This document shows, in pieces, positions 54,091-62,452 of a DNA stretch of 64,000 nucleotides. The stretch covers positions 62,001 through 126,000 of the forward strand of contig CBDBMH010000001.1 of assembly GCA_965207275.1 (NCBI GenBank), in the 5' to 3' direction. Position numbers and translations under genes: made by a program. The notes below the pieces were generated by a model. That model was not told the DNA's origin. It saw nothing but the letters and a program-made list of their open reading frames with translations, and searched no databases. The first letter of the stretch is position 1, and every line of letters begins with the position of its first letter. This DNA is from Bin22 sp965207275. GTDB lineage: Bacteria > Chloroflexota > Dehalococcoidia > Lucifugimonadales > UBA3495.

Positions 54091-54903
54091 TCAATCGGAT
54101 ATGTAAAGGATGCTTGCTACGTCTTCAATCGGTAGAGCATACAAATGCTCTTTGGATGGTTCGGAATCCGCTGAGCGGCGCAAGTAGACAAACTTGTCGC
54201 TAATCATCACCACCTTGAAGTCATGACTCGGAAAACTAGCACCATAATCGTCCGAGCCCTGCCCTTGTCGGCCATTGACGGAAGACGCCGACAACTCGAT
54301 TCTGGCAGTCGGCGCACCCGCCAAGGTTAACGCTGCGTCCACCTTTCCCATGGTGGACGACCACTCTGTCATCAGCCACAGCGACGATCCTATATACAGC
54401 GCGACAATCAGTGGTGTGATAGCGTTACGTAACGCTCTTGCAGCCTCAGCCTGCGGCACCATGGCCTGAATTCCAGAATTGATGATTGCTGCACCAAAGA
54501 GAGTCAGGGCTGTGTTCAATAACATCAGCAGCGTTATGAATTTGGTGTTGAGGTCTGATGGGTTGACGGAATAATTGATCAGATAGATCCACGGACTTAA
54601 CCCCAGGAGAAAGAGGATCGCTCCCAAAATGACTCTTGTCCACCAGGGGGATGGCGTCAGCACCGAGCTCCACGGGAGCAAGAAATAGACTGCCACTATG
54701 GCCGAGAAGCCAATGCCATAAATGGCGACTTCCGGTGAGGCCACCGAATATTCGGTCAGTTCCAGTCGAATCTCTGAAGCCGGGATTTCCAATGCGTCAA
54801 AATAGGAGAGAGAATATATCCGTCCCAGCAAGATAGAGATGGCCACGAATATGGCAAAACTCTGCACCAGGACCCCGAGGTATCTCAGGTTGAGGTCGCT
54901 CAT
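54091..54903 (-). CDS. Membrane protein inside the RHH-beta2 operon (270 aa)
   Basis: Four to five transmembrane segments in the first 190 residues ('VLVQSFAIFVAISILLGRIYSL', 'VAIYGIGFSAIVAVYFLLPW', 'VILGAILFLLGLSPWIYLI', 'FITLLMLLNTALTLFGAAII', 'LIVALYIGSSLWLM'), then a soluble C-terminal domain of ~85 residues. The start overlaps the RHH stop (ATGA) and recombinase beta2 begins 33 bases later, so it is embedded in the operon. No family recognised. The other RHH-recombinase operons have no gene in this place. Confidence 0.65.
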   Translation of the reverse strand: MSDLNLRYLGVLVQSFAIFVAISILLGRIYSLSYFDALEIPASEIRLELTEYSVASPEVAIYGIGFSAIVAVYFLLPWSSVLTPSPWWTRVILGAILFLLGLSPWIYLINYSVNPSDLNTKFITLLMLLNTALTLFGAAIINSGIQAMVPQAEAARALRNAITPLIVALYIGSSLWLMTEWSSTMGKVDAALTLAGAPTARIELSASSVNGRQGQGSDDYGASFPSHDFKVVMISDKFVYLRRSADSEPSKEHLYALPIEDVASILYISD

Positions 54904-55133
54904 TTGGACGGGTCTCTCCCAATCTGGTCATCGTCGTGTTCGGTCTGTCGGGAGCGCAGCCGTTCCCGAAGTTGTTCACGGCGCAGTTCCCGGTCTTCCA
55001 TGTAAAGGCGCAGGGCCTCGCGCACCAACTCGCTCATGTCGCGGCCTTCTTCGTCCTTCACCTGCTGCACTTCTTGGAACATCTCCGGTGGCAGGGAGAA
55101 TGTGATGGTCCGTGATATGCGTCGTGGGGGCAT
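54900..55133 (-). CDS. Ribbon-helix-helix regulator of the beta2 operon (77 aa)
   Basis: 'MPPRRISRTITFSLPPEMFQEVQQVKDEEGRDMSELVREALRLYMEDRELRREQLRERL' is a CopG/Arc-type fold like those at 15271 and 18630, but more diverged in helix A. The start was chosen to match those relatives; only a weak AGAGA lies before it. The upstream GTAAGACAA and TATAG elements (55150-55175) resemble the other two RHH promoters. Confidence 0.75.
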   Translation of the reverse strand: MPPRRISRTITFSLPPEMFQEVQQVKDEEGRDMSELVREALRLYMEDRELRREQLRERLRSRQTEHDDDQIGRDPSK

Positions 55134-55159
55134 GGTCTCTCGCATTGGCGGTTGCTATA

Positions 55160-55561
55160 CTAGATTGTCTTACTGTCCATCATCCCACGTCCGGCTGGCC
55201 CGGTCAAGGCGCGATGGTCGTCGCTCCGTCGCCAGAACCGCCACCCGGAATAGCGCCGGTCATGCGCCGCCTTCAACTTCCTCACCGGCCCGTCGTTGCG
55301 CTGCCGCTCCTGCTCAAGCTGTCCCTGCAACAACTCCACCTGCTCCTCCAGGACGCGAATCCGCTCCCGGACCACGGCCAACTCCGAATTAGCGCCCTTG
55401 CCGTTCCCCGGCGGGTCGCCGTCTAGCATCACGTATACCCGGTGCCGCCGTCCGCGCGGCACCCTCTTTACCGGCACCTCCCCGGCGGCGATGCGCCGGT
55501 TCAGCGTTGACAGGGATACCCCCAGTTCCCGACAGGCTTCCGCCTTGGGCAGCAGTCTCAT
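55160..55561 (-). CDS. MerR/excisionase-like HTH protein with coiled coil (133 aa)
   Basis: Paralogue of the gene at 47088: 'MRLLPKAEACRELGVSLSTLNRRIAAGEVPVKRVPRGRRHRVYVML', coiled coil 'RERIRVLEEQVELLQGQLEQERQR', then a diverged tail. Start behind GGAGGTGCGGAT. It follows the Replic_Relax-like gene on the same strand after a 238-base control region, and ends close to the RHH-beta2 promoter. Possibly the excision or copy-control factor of this element. Confidence 0.75.
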   Translation of the reverse strand: MRLLPKAEACRELGVSLSTLNRRIAAGEVPVKRVPRGRRHRVYVMLDGDPPGNGKGANSELAVVRERIRVLEEQVELLQGQLEQERQRNDGPVRKLKAAHDRRYSGWRFWRRSDDHRALTGPAGRGMMDSKTI

Positions 55562-55799
55562 ATCCGCACCTCCATTTGTGTCATTGCGTTTCATTTATGG
55601 GTCAATCCTTATGTGTCATACGTGCCAGCGACTTTTTCGTTCGTGGTAGCGAGGCCGGTGTCTCTCTCCGTAATACCCCGATTTCTGCAACAGAATGCAA
55701 TCGAACGGGCTTTTGGGAACAGACAAGGTTGAGAAGGGTGAAAACCCCTGTCAGCCCTATTGGTTCGTCCTCCCTCTACAGGAAACCCCGGGAGCCGCA
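55562..55799 (-). promoter_or_regulatory. Control region of the HTH gene at 55561
   Basis: Carries CTACAGGAAA (55776-55785, TTTCCTGTAG on the minus strand), a GATTGCATTCTGTTGCAG site near 55684-55701, and the GCTGGCACGTATGACACATA block, as in 46852-47087. Confidence 0.5.
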
Positions 55800-57854
55800 T
55801 CACCGGAAAAGTTGCACTTTGACCAGTCGCCCCAATTTCAGCCTTTCCCAGGGCTCCGGGGCGGGCGGCAGCCACGTGTCAGCCAGGATGCCATGTTGTG
55901 CGATGGTCTCCAGGTTGGAACTGGCGAAGGGGGCGTGATCAATGTAACTGGCGGCGTCCATGAAGGCGTCCTCGTCGTCCCCGTTCTCGAAGACGAACAG
56001 CACCAGGGGCAGTTCTCCGCCGTGGTCGTGGCGGGCGTAGCCGCTCTGGAAGTAGCGCCGGTAGTTCTCCAGCCTGGCGCGCACTCGCCGGGGTGTGGTG
56101 GCCCGGCGCTCGTATTCCAGGAAGCAGTGGCGGTATCCCTCCGGCAGGTCCAGGATGAAGGACAGGTCGGGGTGGACCACGTAGCTGGTGTCGTGGTGCC
56201 AGTAGCCCACGGCGGAGCGGGAGGTGGGCAGCAGGTCCAGGACGCCGTAGACCCTGCTGCGGGCGCACTCGGCGGTGAGAGCGGCGGCCAGGGTGGTCAG
56301 GGCGGCCTGGTGATCGGGCTGGGAGGTCATAGCGCGCAGGGCGGTGCCGGCGTAGATCCGGGGATCGGAGAATGCGGGTTCGGCGGTCCAGCGGTCCAGG
56401 ACCTGCCCCACGGAGGCCCGGTCCCGGCGGGCCAGCCAGGTCAACCCTTCGTCGGTGAGCAGGTGTAAATCACCATCGGCTCGAATGAGTCCGTGGTCCG
56501 CCAGGGAACGGAGCACCTGGTTGGCCCGGCGGCGGGTGACGCCGCCCAGCAGCCCCATGAGCTGTTCCGTGGTACACAGGGGCCAGGCGGCCAGCAGGTC
56601 CAGAACCTGCCTTTCAGCACGGGTGAGTTTCACCGACAGGGAGCTGTTCACCTGCTCAACAGGGTTGGGCATCAACGCCCGCATCCGGCTGGGATAGAGC
56701 TCGTCCGGGTCGGGCGACGGGTGGTCGTCCGGGGCCAGGCCCAGCTTGCGGCGACGGTCGGCGATGCGCTCCGCCCGCTTTCCCACCCAGTCCAGGACGT
56801 CGTCCAGGGACAGGTCGGGGTTGATGGTCTCGGGCCGGAAGCGGTTGACGCCGCCGCCGCACTGCTGCCACACCGGGGCCTGCGCGTCTCCCGCCAGAAG
56901 TTCCCCCTCGGTGGCGACGAAGGCGCTGCGGTGCTCGTCGGGGTTGCCCAGGGCGCGGAAGGCCCGGCGGGTGGCCTGGTCCGAGTGGGTCAATACCAGA
57001 GTCGCCGTGGGCAGCTGACGGACGTGGAGCCGCTCCAATGTGCGCAGGCGGTAGCGCAGGTTGGCCGAGGACAGCATCGGCCCCTGGCGCACGACGCCCA
57101 CCGAACGGCCGCCGGAGAGCGTGATCAGCAGGTCGTAGGGTCCCTGGCGGTGATGGTCCACCCGGACGGGTTGATGCTCAGGGTCGGCGTGAGCGATCAT
57201 GGCGGCCAGGTGGTAGAGGACGGCCACGGCGTCCAGGCGTTCGGTGAGCAGCCGGAACCATTCCCGGGAGACCGGGTACTCGCTGAGGAAGCGTTCCGTG
57301 CCGTGTTCCACCCTGGCAGCGGCCTCGATGCCCCGCTCCGTGGGGAAGTGGCGTTGCTTCGGGTTTGGACCCAGGGCGCCCAGGTGGTGGGAAACGGAGT
57401 CCGCCAGGCCGAGACCGGCGAGCTTCGCCAGTCGGCGGCGCAGGGTGGTCTTGGGAATCTTGCCGAAGGCGAAGAGTTCGTCCACGGTGGCCAGGGGCGC
57501 GGCGCACAGCATCCGCAGGGTGTCTACCAGGATCTCGGCCAAGGGCCTGGGATTGGCGGTGGCCCGGCGCTGGACCTGGCGGACGGCGGTCATGGCCCAC
57601 GTCGCCGCTTGTATGACGTCGGGATCGTCGCCGACGGCATCGATCACCGCCCTGGGCAGGGCACGGCCCAGGCGTCCCCGGTCCAGGCAGCGCCACAGGG
57701 TATGGCGGGATACGCCGAAATGCCGGACGGCCTGGGGTCTCCCGTGCCACAGGGCGTAGGTGCGCACGTAGTCGCGGATGGCGTCGTCGAGGGTTGGTTC
57801 GTCCTGGGTGTTGTGCTCGGTCCGCGCCGGCGGTTCCGGCGGTTTGGTTTTCAA
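55800..57854 (-). CDS. Replic_Relax-like DNA-binding protein (684 aa)
   Basis: Begins at TTG behind CCGGAGA. An N-terminal HTH ('AVRHFGVSRHTLWRCLDRGRLGRALPRAV') resembles that of the HTH/coiled-coil family. Two winged-helix segments follow ('VDELFAFGKIPKTTLRRRLAKLAGLGL' and 'CTTEQLMGLLGGVTRRRANQVLRSLADHGLIRADGDLHLLTDEG'). The C-terminal ~150 residues contain 'VVHPDLSFILDLPEGYRHCFLEYERRATTPRRVRARLENYRRYF', matching the PD...E-x-E pattern of replication-relaxation (Replic_Relax) proteins, which are found on integrative and plasmid-like elements. It probably acts in element replication or mobilisation. The similarity is judged by eye. Confidence 0.65.
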   Translation of the reverse strand: MKTKPPEPPARTEHNTQDEPTLDDAIRDYVRTYALWHGRPQAVRHFGVSRHTLWRCLDRGRLGRALPRAVIDAVGDDPDVIQAATWAMTAVRQVQRRATANPRPLAEILVDTLRMLCAAPLATVDELFAFGKIPKTTLRRRLAKLAGLGLADSVSHHLGALGPNPKQRHFPTERGIEAAARVEHGTERFLSEYPVSREWFRLLTERLDAVAVLYHLAAMIAHADPEHQPVRVDHHRQGPYDLLITLSGGRSVGVVRQGPMLSSANLRYRLRTLERLHVRQLPTATLVLTHSDQATRRAFRALGNPDEHRSAFVATEGELLAGDAQAPVWQQCGGGVNRFRPETINPDLSLDDVLDWVGKRAERIADRRRKLGLAPDDHPSPDPDELYPSRMRALMPNPVEQVNSSLSVKLTRAERQVLDLLAAWPLCTTEQLMGLLGGVTRRRANQVLRSLADHGLIRADGDLHLLTDEGLTWLARRDRASVGQVLDRWTAEPAFSDPRIYAGTALRAMTSQPDHQAALTTLAAALTAECARSRVYGVLDLLPTSRSAVGYWHHDTSYVVHPDLSFILDLPEGYRHCFLEYERRATTPRRVRARLENYRRYFQSGYARHDHGGELPLVLFVFENGDDEDAFMDAASYIDHAPFASSNLETIAQHGILADTWLPPAPEPWERLKLGRLVKVQLFR

Positions 57855-58105
57855 GCTGAGCGTCTCCGGAAGTGACGGTCCAATGTTCTATTGTCGCGGA
57901 GAAACTCGCTGAGTGTAATGCCCGGAGTGTCACTATGTTGCAAGCAATTTTGTGGTGTGGGCGGAGGCGGCGAAACTCAGTCTCCGCCCGCGTCGGGGTG
58001 GCCTCCAGCCGAACGGGTGTCGGGCAAAAGGGGTAGAATGTCGGGGGGCGGGATTGCGTGGAATAGTATGAGCAAGTTTCGTGGGCCATTGGGAGGGACA
58101 GAAAG

Positions 58106-58522
58106 TTGCTGATAGCCTTCCGGAAACTGCTCGGCGCGTACCTGATGGGCACGGCCGTCTTCGTGGCGGCGTGGTTCGTCGTCAACCCGTTCTTTGACGC
58201 GCATGGCGTGTGGGACGTGGCCAATTACCTCATGGCCGTCGCGCTGGTCGCCGCCCTGGTGCTCAACGCCCGCCGAAAGTTTGAGGTCAAGGCGGGCGAA
58301 CGCGGCGACGCTCCAAACCTGCGTTCCCTGACGGCCAGCCTCTGCCTGTACCTGACCGTCGGGGTGGCGCTGTTGTTCTTCCGCAACTGGTTCATGGAGA
58401 TTGCCGGAGCCGATGGCGACAATTCGACCACGGGCTTGGTTTGGATCGTGGTGAACGTCCTGTTCCCACTCACGGCAGGGGCGACCGGTGCGGCCATTTG
58501 GCGCGACTCGACTGGGCGATAG
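58106..58522 (+). CDS. Small multi-pass membrane protein (138 aa)
   Basis: Four hydrophobic helices ('LLGAYLMGTAVFVAAWFVV', 'VANYLMAVALVAALVL', 'LTASLCLYLTVGVALLFF', 'GLVWIVVNVLFPLTAGATGAAIW'). It uses a TTG start behind GGGAGGGACAGAAAG. No family recognised; stands alone between the element genes and the lipoprotein gene. Confidence 0.6.
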   Translation: MLIAFRKLLGAYLMGTAVFVAAWFVVNPFFDAHGVWDVANYLMAVALVAALVLNARRKFEVKAGERGDAPNLRSLTASLCLYLTVGVALLFFRNWFMEIAGADGDNSTTGLVWIVVNVLFPLTAGATGAAIWRDSTGR

Positions 58523-58691
58523 TGGGCGAGAGGGACCGGCCTGCGCTCCTTCGGCTGGTCTCCAATGGCGACGCTCCGGCAGTGGGCGCCGCCACCACCA
58601 CCACCATCGTGGCTTTTTGGTCATTGTGAATGAACGCAGCGATTGGTCGGCCGGTTACCCGGTCGGGGCTCCGCTATGACGGCCACAGCCA

Positions 58692-59453
58692 ATGGAGGCA
58701 TTGACGTTGAAAAGTTGGTTCACGCGCGCAGTTGGGGGCATTCTGCTGGCAGCGATGGTTCTGTCTGCGGTGGGTTGCGGTGAGTCGGATACGGTGGTGA
58801 TCGCCACCGGTGGGAACTATCACCCCTTCAACTTCGTCAACGACCAGGGCGAGATCGACGGCTTGGAGCGGGCGCTGGGAGACGACCTGTGCCGCCGGGC
58901 CGGTTTGAAGTGCCGGTGGGTTCTGAACGAGTGGGAGACGCTGATCCCGCACCTGCTGGATGAAGAGTTCGACGTCGTCCTCGCCGGTATGAGCATCACC
59001 GAACAAAGGGAGCGGCTGATCGAATTCACCCAAGCCTACTATCCGCCCACGCCATCGGTGTACCTGGTCCGGGTGGGAGAGGGCGACGCAGCCGTCCGGG
59101 GCAGGATCGGGGTTTCGGCCAACACCATATTTTCCGATTACCTATCGGAACAGGGCATACCCTTTGTTCCCCTCGACCACGACTTGGACGTGGCGGACAC
59201 GGTGCTGAGTGGCGAAGTGGACGCGGTTATGGTGGACCACGGCTACGCGGTGCAGAAGCTGGCGCTGCGCCGGGGACTGCTGGAGATGGCGGGGCCGCGG
59301 GCGCTGCTGGACCGGGGCTTGGGGATGGGCGTACGCCCCGGCAGCGAATTGAAGGATAAGTTCGATGACGGGCTGGCGGCAATGAAGGCCGACGGAACGC
59401 TGAATGCCCTGATCGTCGCGTGGCTGGGTGAAGACGCGTCGACCTTCGAGTAG
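58692..59453 (+). CDS. Amino-acid-type substrate-binding lipoprotein (SBP_bac_3, 253 aa)
   Basis: Lipobox 'LSAVGC' with Cys29. The mature domain follows the family-3 pattern: 'IATGGNYHPFNFVNDQGEIDGLERALGDDLCRRAGLKCRWVLNEWETLIPHLLDEEFDVVLAGMSITEQRERLIEFTQAYYPPTPSVYLV' and 'LSGEVDAVMVDHGYAVQKLAL', with the usual Arg of the ligand site in 'ITEQRERL'. No permease or ATPase is adjacent, so transport partners or a signalling role lie elsewhere. Confidence 0.88.
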   Translation: MEALTLKSWFTRAVGGILLAAMVLSAVGCGESDTVVIATGGNYHPFNFVNDQGEIDGLERALGDDLCRRAGLKCRWVLNEWETLIPHLLDEEFDVVLAGMSITEQRERLIEFTQAYYPPTPSVYLVRVGEGDAAVRGRIGVSANTIFSDYLSEQGIPFVPLDHDLDVADTVLSGEVDAVMVDHGYAVQKLALRRGLLEMAGPRALLDRGLGMGVRPGSELKDKFDDGLAAMKADGTLNALIVAWLGEDASTFE

Positions 59454-59545
59454 GGATTCGATTCAGCACGAATAGGGCGTTAGAGTCCGAGTGGACACTC
59501 TGGTAGGTGGCGGAACCTACCGAACGCAAAGGAAGGCTATGAGCA

Positions 59546-60325
59546 ATGCCTATATTCAAGCGAAAGATAGCGACACGGACTTCCGTGGTGGTGGTCATAC
59601 TCGTGGTTGTTGCATTGCTTGTTGGGGGCGCGGCCATAGGAGCCCGCGCCTTCTGGTCGGACGACTACTGGAGCGGGCAGGCAACGGCATCCGACTCCAG
59701 CGAAGAAGACGTGGTGGTTGCCATCGCCGGAAACTCGTCGATCAGCGCACGGGAACTACAGGAAGCTGTGCTGCACCTTCAACACTCGAAAGAAATGGCA
59801 GAAAGAGAGTTGCAGGGATTCGGCGAGAATCCGGGCCTGCCAACCGACTACCTGGAAGCGCGACACAACCTGGTCCTGAAATGGGGTGACGAGAACGTCG
59901 CCCTGGCCAGCTTGATTCAGGAACACGTCCTGCATCAGAAAGCCAAGGAACTCGGCTACGAAGTGACCCAGGAGGAATTGGCGGAGAGCAATGAGTGGGC
60001 ACGCGGCGCTTACGAACGCGGCGAACTGGACGCGTACACCCAAGGATACATTGACTCCGTCGGGGCAGACCACTACTGGGACAACATATATCCGGTATTG
60101 GCGACTCGCTCAATGGCGATCGAGAAGCTCTATGACGGCGTGGCCGAAAAGGCGGGGACTCAGCACCACGACGAGGTGAGGATCCATTGGCATGACTTCG
60201 AGGAAGAGGTGATCGTCGCCGCCGAAATCATCGTGCCGGAGAGTGAGGGCCATTCGGCGACGCTGGTCAGAGTTATGGGCTTCCTGGACGATGTAAGAGA
60301 GACCAACAGAGCCCACGTCCGGTGA
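59546..60325 (+). CDS. SurA_N-like exported protein with signal anchor (259 aa)
   Basis: A positively charged N-terminus and one membrane helix ('TSVVVVILVVVALLVGGAAIGA') are followed by 'ATASDSSEEDVVVAIAGNSSISARELQEAVLHLQ', the start typical of SurA/PrsA N-domains ('vvA.VnG..It..el'), and by long helices ('NLVLKWGDENVALASLIQEHVLHQKAKELGYEVTQEELAESNEWARGAYERGEL'). No parvulin domain follows, so it would be a chaperone-like domain without isomerase activity. Anchored on the outer face of the membrane by prediction. Confidence 0.7.
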   Translation: MPIFKRKIATRTSVVVVILVVVALLVGGAAIGARAFWSDDYWSGQATASDSSEEDVVVAIAGNSSISARELQEAVLHLQHSKEMAERELQGFGENPGLPTDYLEARHNLVLKWGDENVALASLIQEHVLHQKAKELGYEVTQEELAESNEWARGAYERGELDAYTQGYIDSVGADHYWDNIYPVLATRSMAIEKLYDGVAEKAGTQHHDEVRIHWHDFEEEVIVAAEIIVPESEGHSATLVRVMGFLDDVRETNRAHVR

Positions 60326-60870
60326 CTCTACGGGCGTCCCCGAAACGGTGCCTCTTGCGTTCAAACGGGTTAGAGCTGGTGCGCCTGACGCCCGCAGGGA
60401 CCCGACAAGTACTATAACGCCGCCACCAAGATCCTGAGGGCATGATGGACTCTACTTATGGATGCTTACTCAACCAATCAATTCACCGGGTCAATTCGCT
60501 TCTCGTTATGACAGACCGGCTACGCAAGAATAGGCCGGGTGATCCACTCTACCCCGATTGACGCCGCCGGGAAATCGATCCGGGCCATTTGATGGTCTCG
60601 CCGGTGACTGTTCCGACGCCGGGGGAGGCGGCTCGGCGGGACTCTCGCCGGAGGCCCCGACGTGTCAAACTGCGATCCTGTCCGGCGGTTTCCCGCAGTG
60701 GGCGCCCTGTAAGGAAAAAAGAAAAGATTGCAGAATACAATTTGAGGGAATTTCCTACAGGGAATGGGGCGTTGGAGGCGGTACTTGGGGATTTCAGGGC
60801 GAGCAATTTACTGCGGCTCTATAATCACAATATTGCAGAGATTGCAGTGCGCGGATTGTAGTTTTGACCC
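60326..60870 (+). promoter_or_regulatory. Intergenic and control region before the HTH gene at 60871
   Basis: 60326-60700 shows no gene. 60726-60860 contains TTTCCTACAG (60751-60760) and several TTGCAG sites (GATTGCAG at 60727, ATTGCAGAGATTGCAG at about 60833-60848). In reverse orientation it matches 6045-6180 next to the HTH relic. Confidence 0.45.
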
Positions 60871-61776
60871 ATGGTGAAAGCCTTGAACCACGATGACGCC
60901 GCCGCCCCGGTGGCCGAGTGCGACCCCGGAACGGAGCCGGACCCGCACCCGCCCCTATCGGACGACGCCCTATTGGACCTGCTGGACGCCCTGGTGGATG
61001 CTCGGGGCCGGGTGCCCGCCGCCGGGGTTCTGGGGGTGAACTACCGCACCCTGGCCCTCTGCTGCGACTCCCGGCAGGTCTCCCGGCGGATGCGGCGGGC
61101 ACTGGTGGAGTTCCGGGAACGAAGGGGTGTCGGCGGTGGTGAAGCAGGGGATGGCGACGGTCCGCCGGACGAAGGCGTGGCGGCCCTGCGGCAGCGGGTG
61201 GCTGAGCTGGAGGACGAAAACGCCGAACTGCGGGAGTTGGCGGATGAACAGGCGCGCCAGCTGGAGGAATTGACCCGCAGCCTTGCCGCGCTGGAAGACC
61301 GCCGCCAGTCGGGCGACGCTGCTGAAGTTGTCGGTGCTGACGCTGATGCCGACGATGCCCATGGACATAACCGGGCCGACGGCGTGGCTAAGGATTGGAC
61401 AGTGCCCCGGCGCCGGCCCGGTATGCCCGATGCCGGAGTGGTTACCCTGGAGGAACAGCACGATGAGGAGTTCGCCTTCGGCCCGGCGGCGCCCCTGGTG
61501 GCCCAGTGGCGGCGGTTGCGGACAGACAGCAGGCAAGGCACCAGCCGCGTTGACCGGACCCAGGCCGCCGTGCGCCGGTGGGAACTGGAAGCGTCAATGA
61601 TTGGCAAGTACCGCCTGACCCTGCCGCCGGACACCTACCCCTTGGATGATGGACCGAAGGCCGATCACGTTCGCTGGCGGCGGGATGCTTTGGCAGAGGC
61701 ACGGAGGGAGTTGGGGCGGGCTAGACGAGCGCATTTGCTGAGGCGGGTGTTCACGCTGGGGTTGTGGCGGAAATAG
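60871..61776 (+). CDS. HTH/coiled-coil DNA-binding protein, third member (301 aa)
   Basis: Diverged member of the family at 2621 and 23462. The HTH (about 35-78) reads 'LLDALVDARGRVPAAGVLGVNYRTLALCCDSRQVSRRMRRALVEF'. A strong coiled coil (about 100-150) is 'LRQRVAELEDENAELRELADEQARQLEELTRSLAALED'. The C-terminal domain has 'LVAQWRRLR', 'RWELEASMIGKYRLTLPPDTYPLD' and a basic end 'RRAHLLRRVFTLGLWRK', matching in order the C-terminal part of the module proteins. There is no associated hairpin array here. Its decayed inverted copy is at 5548. Confidence 0.7.
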   Translation: MVKALNHDDAAAPVAECDPGTEPDPHPPLSDDALLDLLDALVDARGRVPAAGVLGVNYRTLALCCDSRQVSRRMRRALVEFRERRGVGGGEAGDGDGPPDEGVAALRQRVAELEDENAELRELADEQARQLEELTRSLAALEDRRQSGDAAEVVGADADADDAHGHNRADGVAKDWTVPRRRPGMPDAGVVTLEEQHDEEFAFGPAAPLVAQWRRLRTDSRQGTSRVDRTQAAVRRWELEASMIGKYRLTLPPDTYPLDDGPKADHVRWRRDALAEARRELGRARRAHLLRRVFTLGLWRK

Positions 61777-62011
61777 TGCCAGTTGCCTCCCCGTCCTGAT
61801 GCACGATGTTGAAACCACCCCGGAGTCCGTTCCTAACCTTTCAGCCTGCACAGCCTCTCAAGACCCGTGACAAGTTCATTCGATTATTGCTCGACGGCGA
61901 TTTTGGAATCCCTCGGGTGCCGTTCGTTAGCTGCTGTCCAGATAATCGAATGACCCTGCGACCCGTGCGTACGCACTTGACAATCACATAACCCAATGTC
62001 AACGTTGTGTT

Positions 62012-62452
62012 ATGATACCAGAGTTCGACGAAAACGGCCTGCTGCCACCGGGAATCCATTGGGTCTCGTGGGAGGAAGTCGCCGACAGATTCGGGCGCAC
62101 AGCCTGGCGGCGCCTGCTGACGGCGGGCTTGAGAAGCGCGATGGAGAATTTGAGAGACGCGGGCTGTGGGACCGTCTACGTGGATGGAAGCTTCGTGACG
62201 GCCAAGGAAATCCCCAACGACTTCGACGTCTGTTGGGAGGAGACGGGGGTTGATCCCATCGCCCTTGATCCTGTGCTTTTGACCTTTGACCCCGGCAGGG
62301 CGACCCAGAAGGCCAAGTATCTGGGTGAATTGTTTCCGGCCTCTGCGATTGCGAACACGGACGGGTTTTCGTTCCTGGAGTTCTTTCAGACGGACAGAGA
62401 GACCGGACGGCGGAAGGGCATCATTGCCATCGACTTGGGAGAATTGGAATGA
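62012..62452 (+). CDS. DUF6932-like nucleotidyltransferase-fold protein (146 aa)
   Basis: 'MIPEFDENGLLPPGIHWVSWEEVADRFG' and 'VYVDGSFVTAKEIPNDFDVCWE' are the two signatures of DUF6932-type proteins; the G-S-F ... P-N-D-F-D segment resembles the catalytic GS...DxD of minimal nucleotidyltransferases. It overlaps the XRE gene by 4 bases (ATGA), a toxin-antitoxin-like layout. A toxic nucleotidyl-transfer activity is a reasonable guess, not shown. Confidence 0.65.
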   Translation: MIPEFDENGLLPPGIHWVSWEEVADRFGRTAWRRLLTAGLRSAMENLRDAGCGTVYVDGSFVTAKEIPNDFDVCWEETGVDPIALDPVLLTFDPGRATQKAKYLGELFPASAIANTDGFSFLEFFQTDRETGRRKGIIAIDLGELE

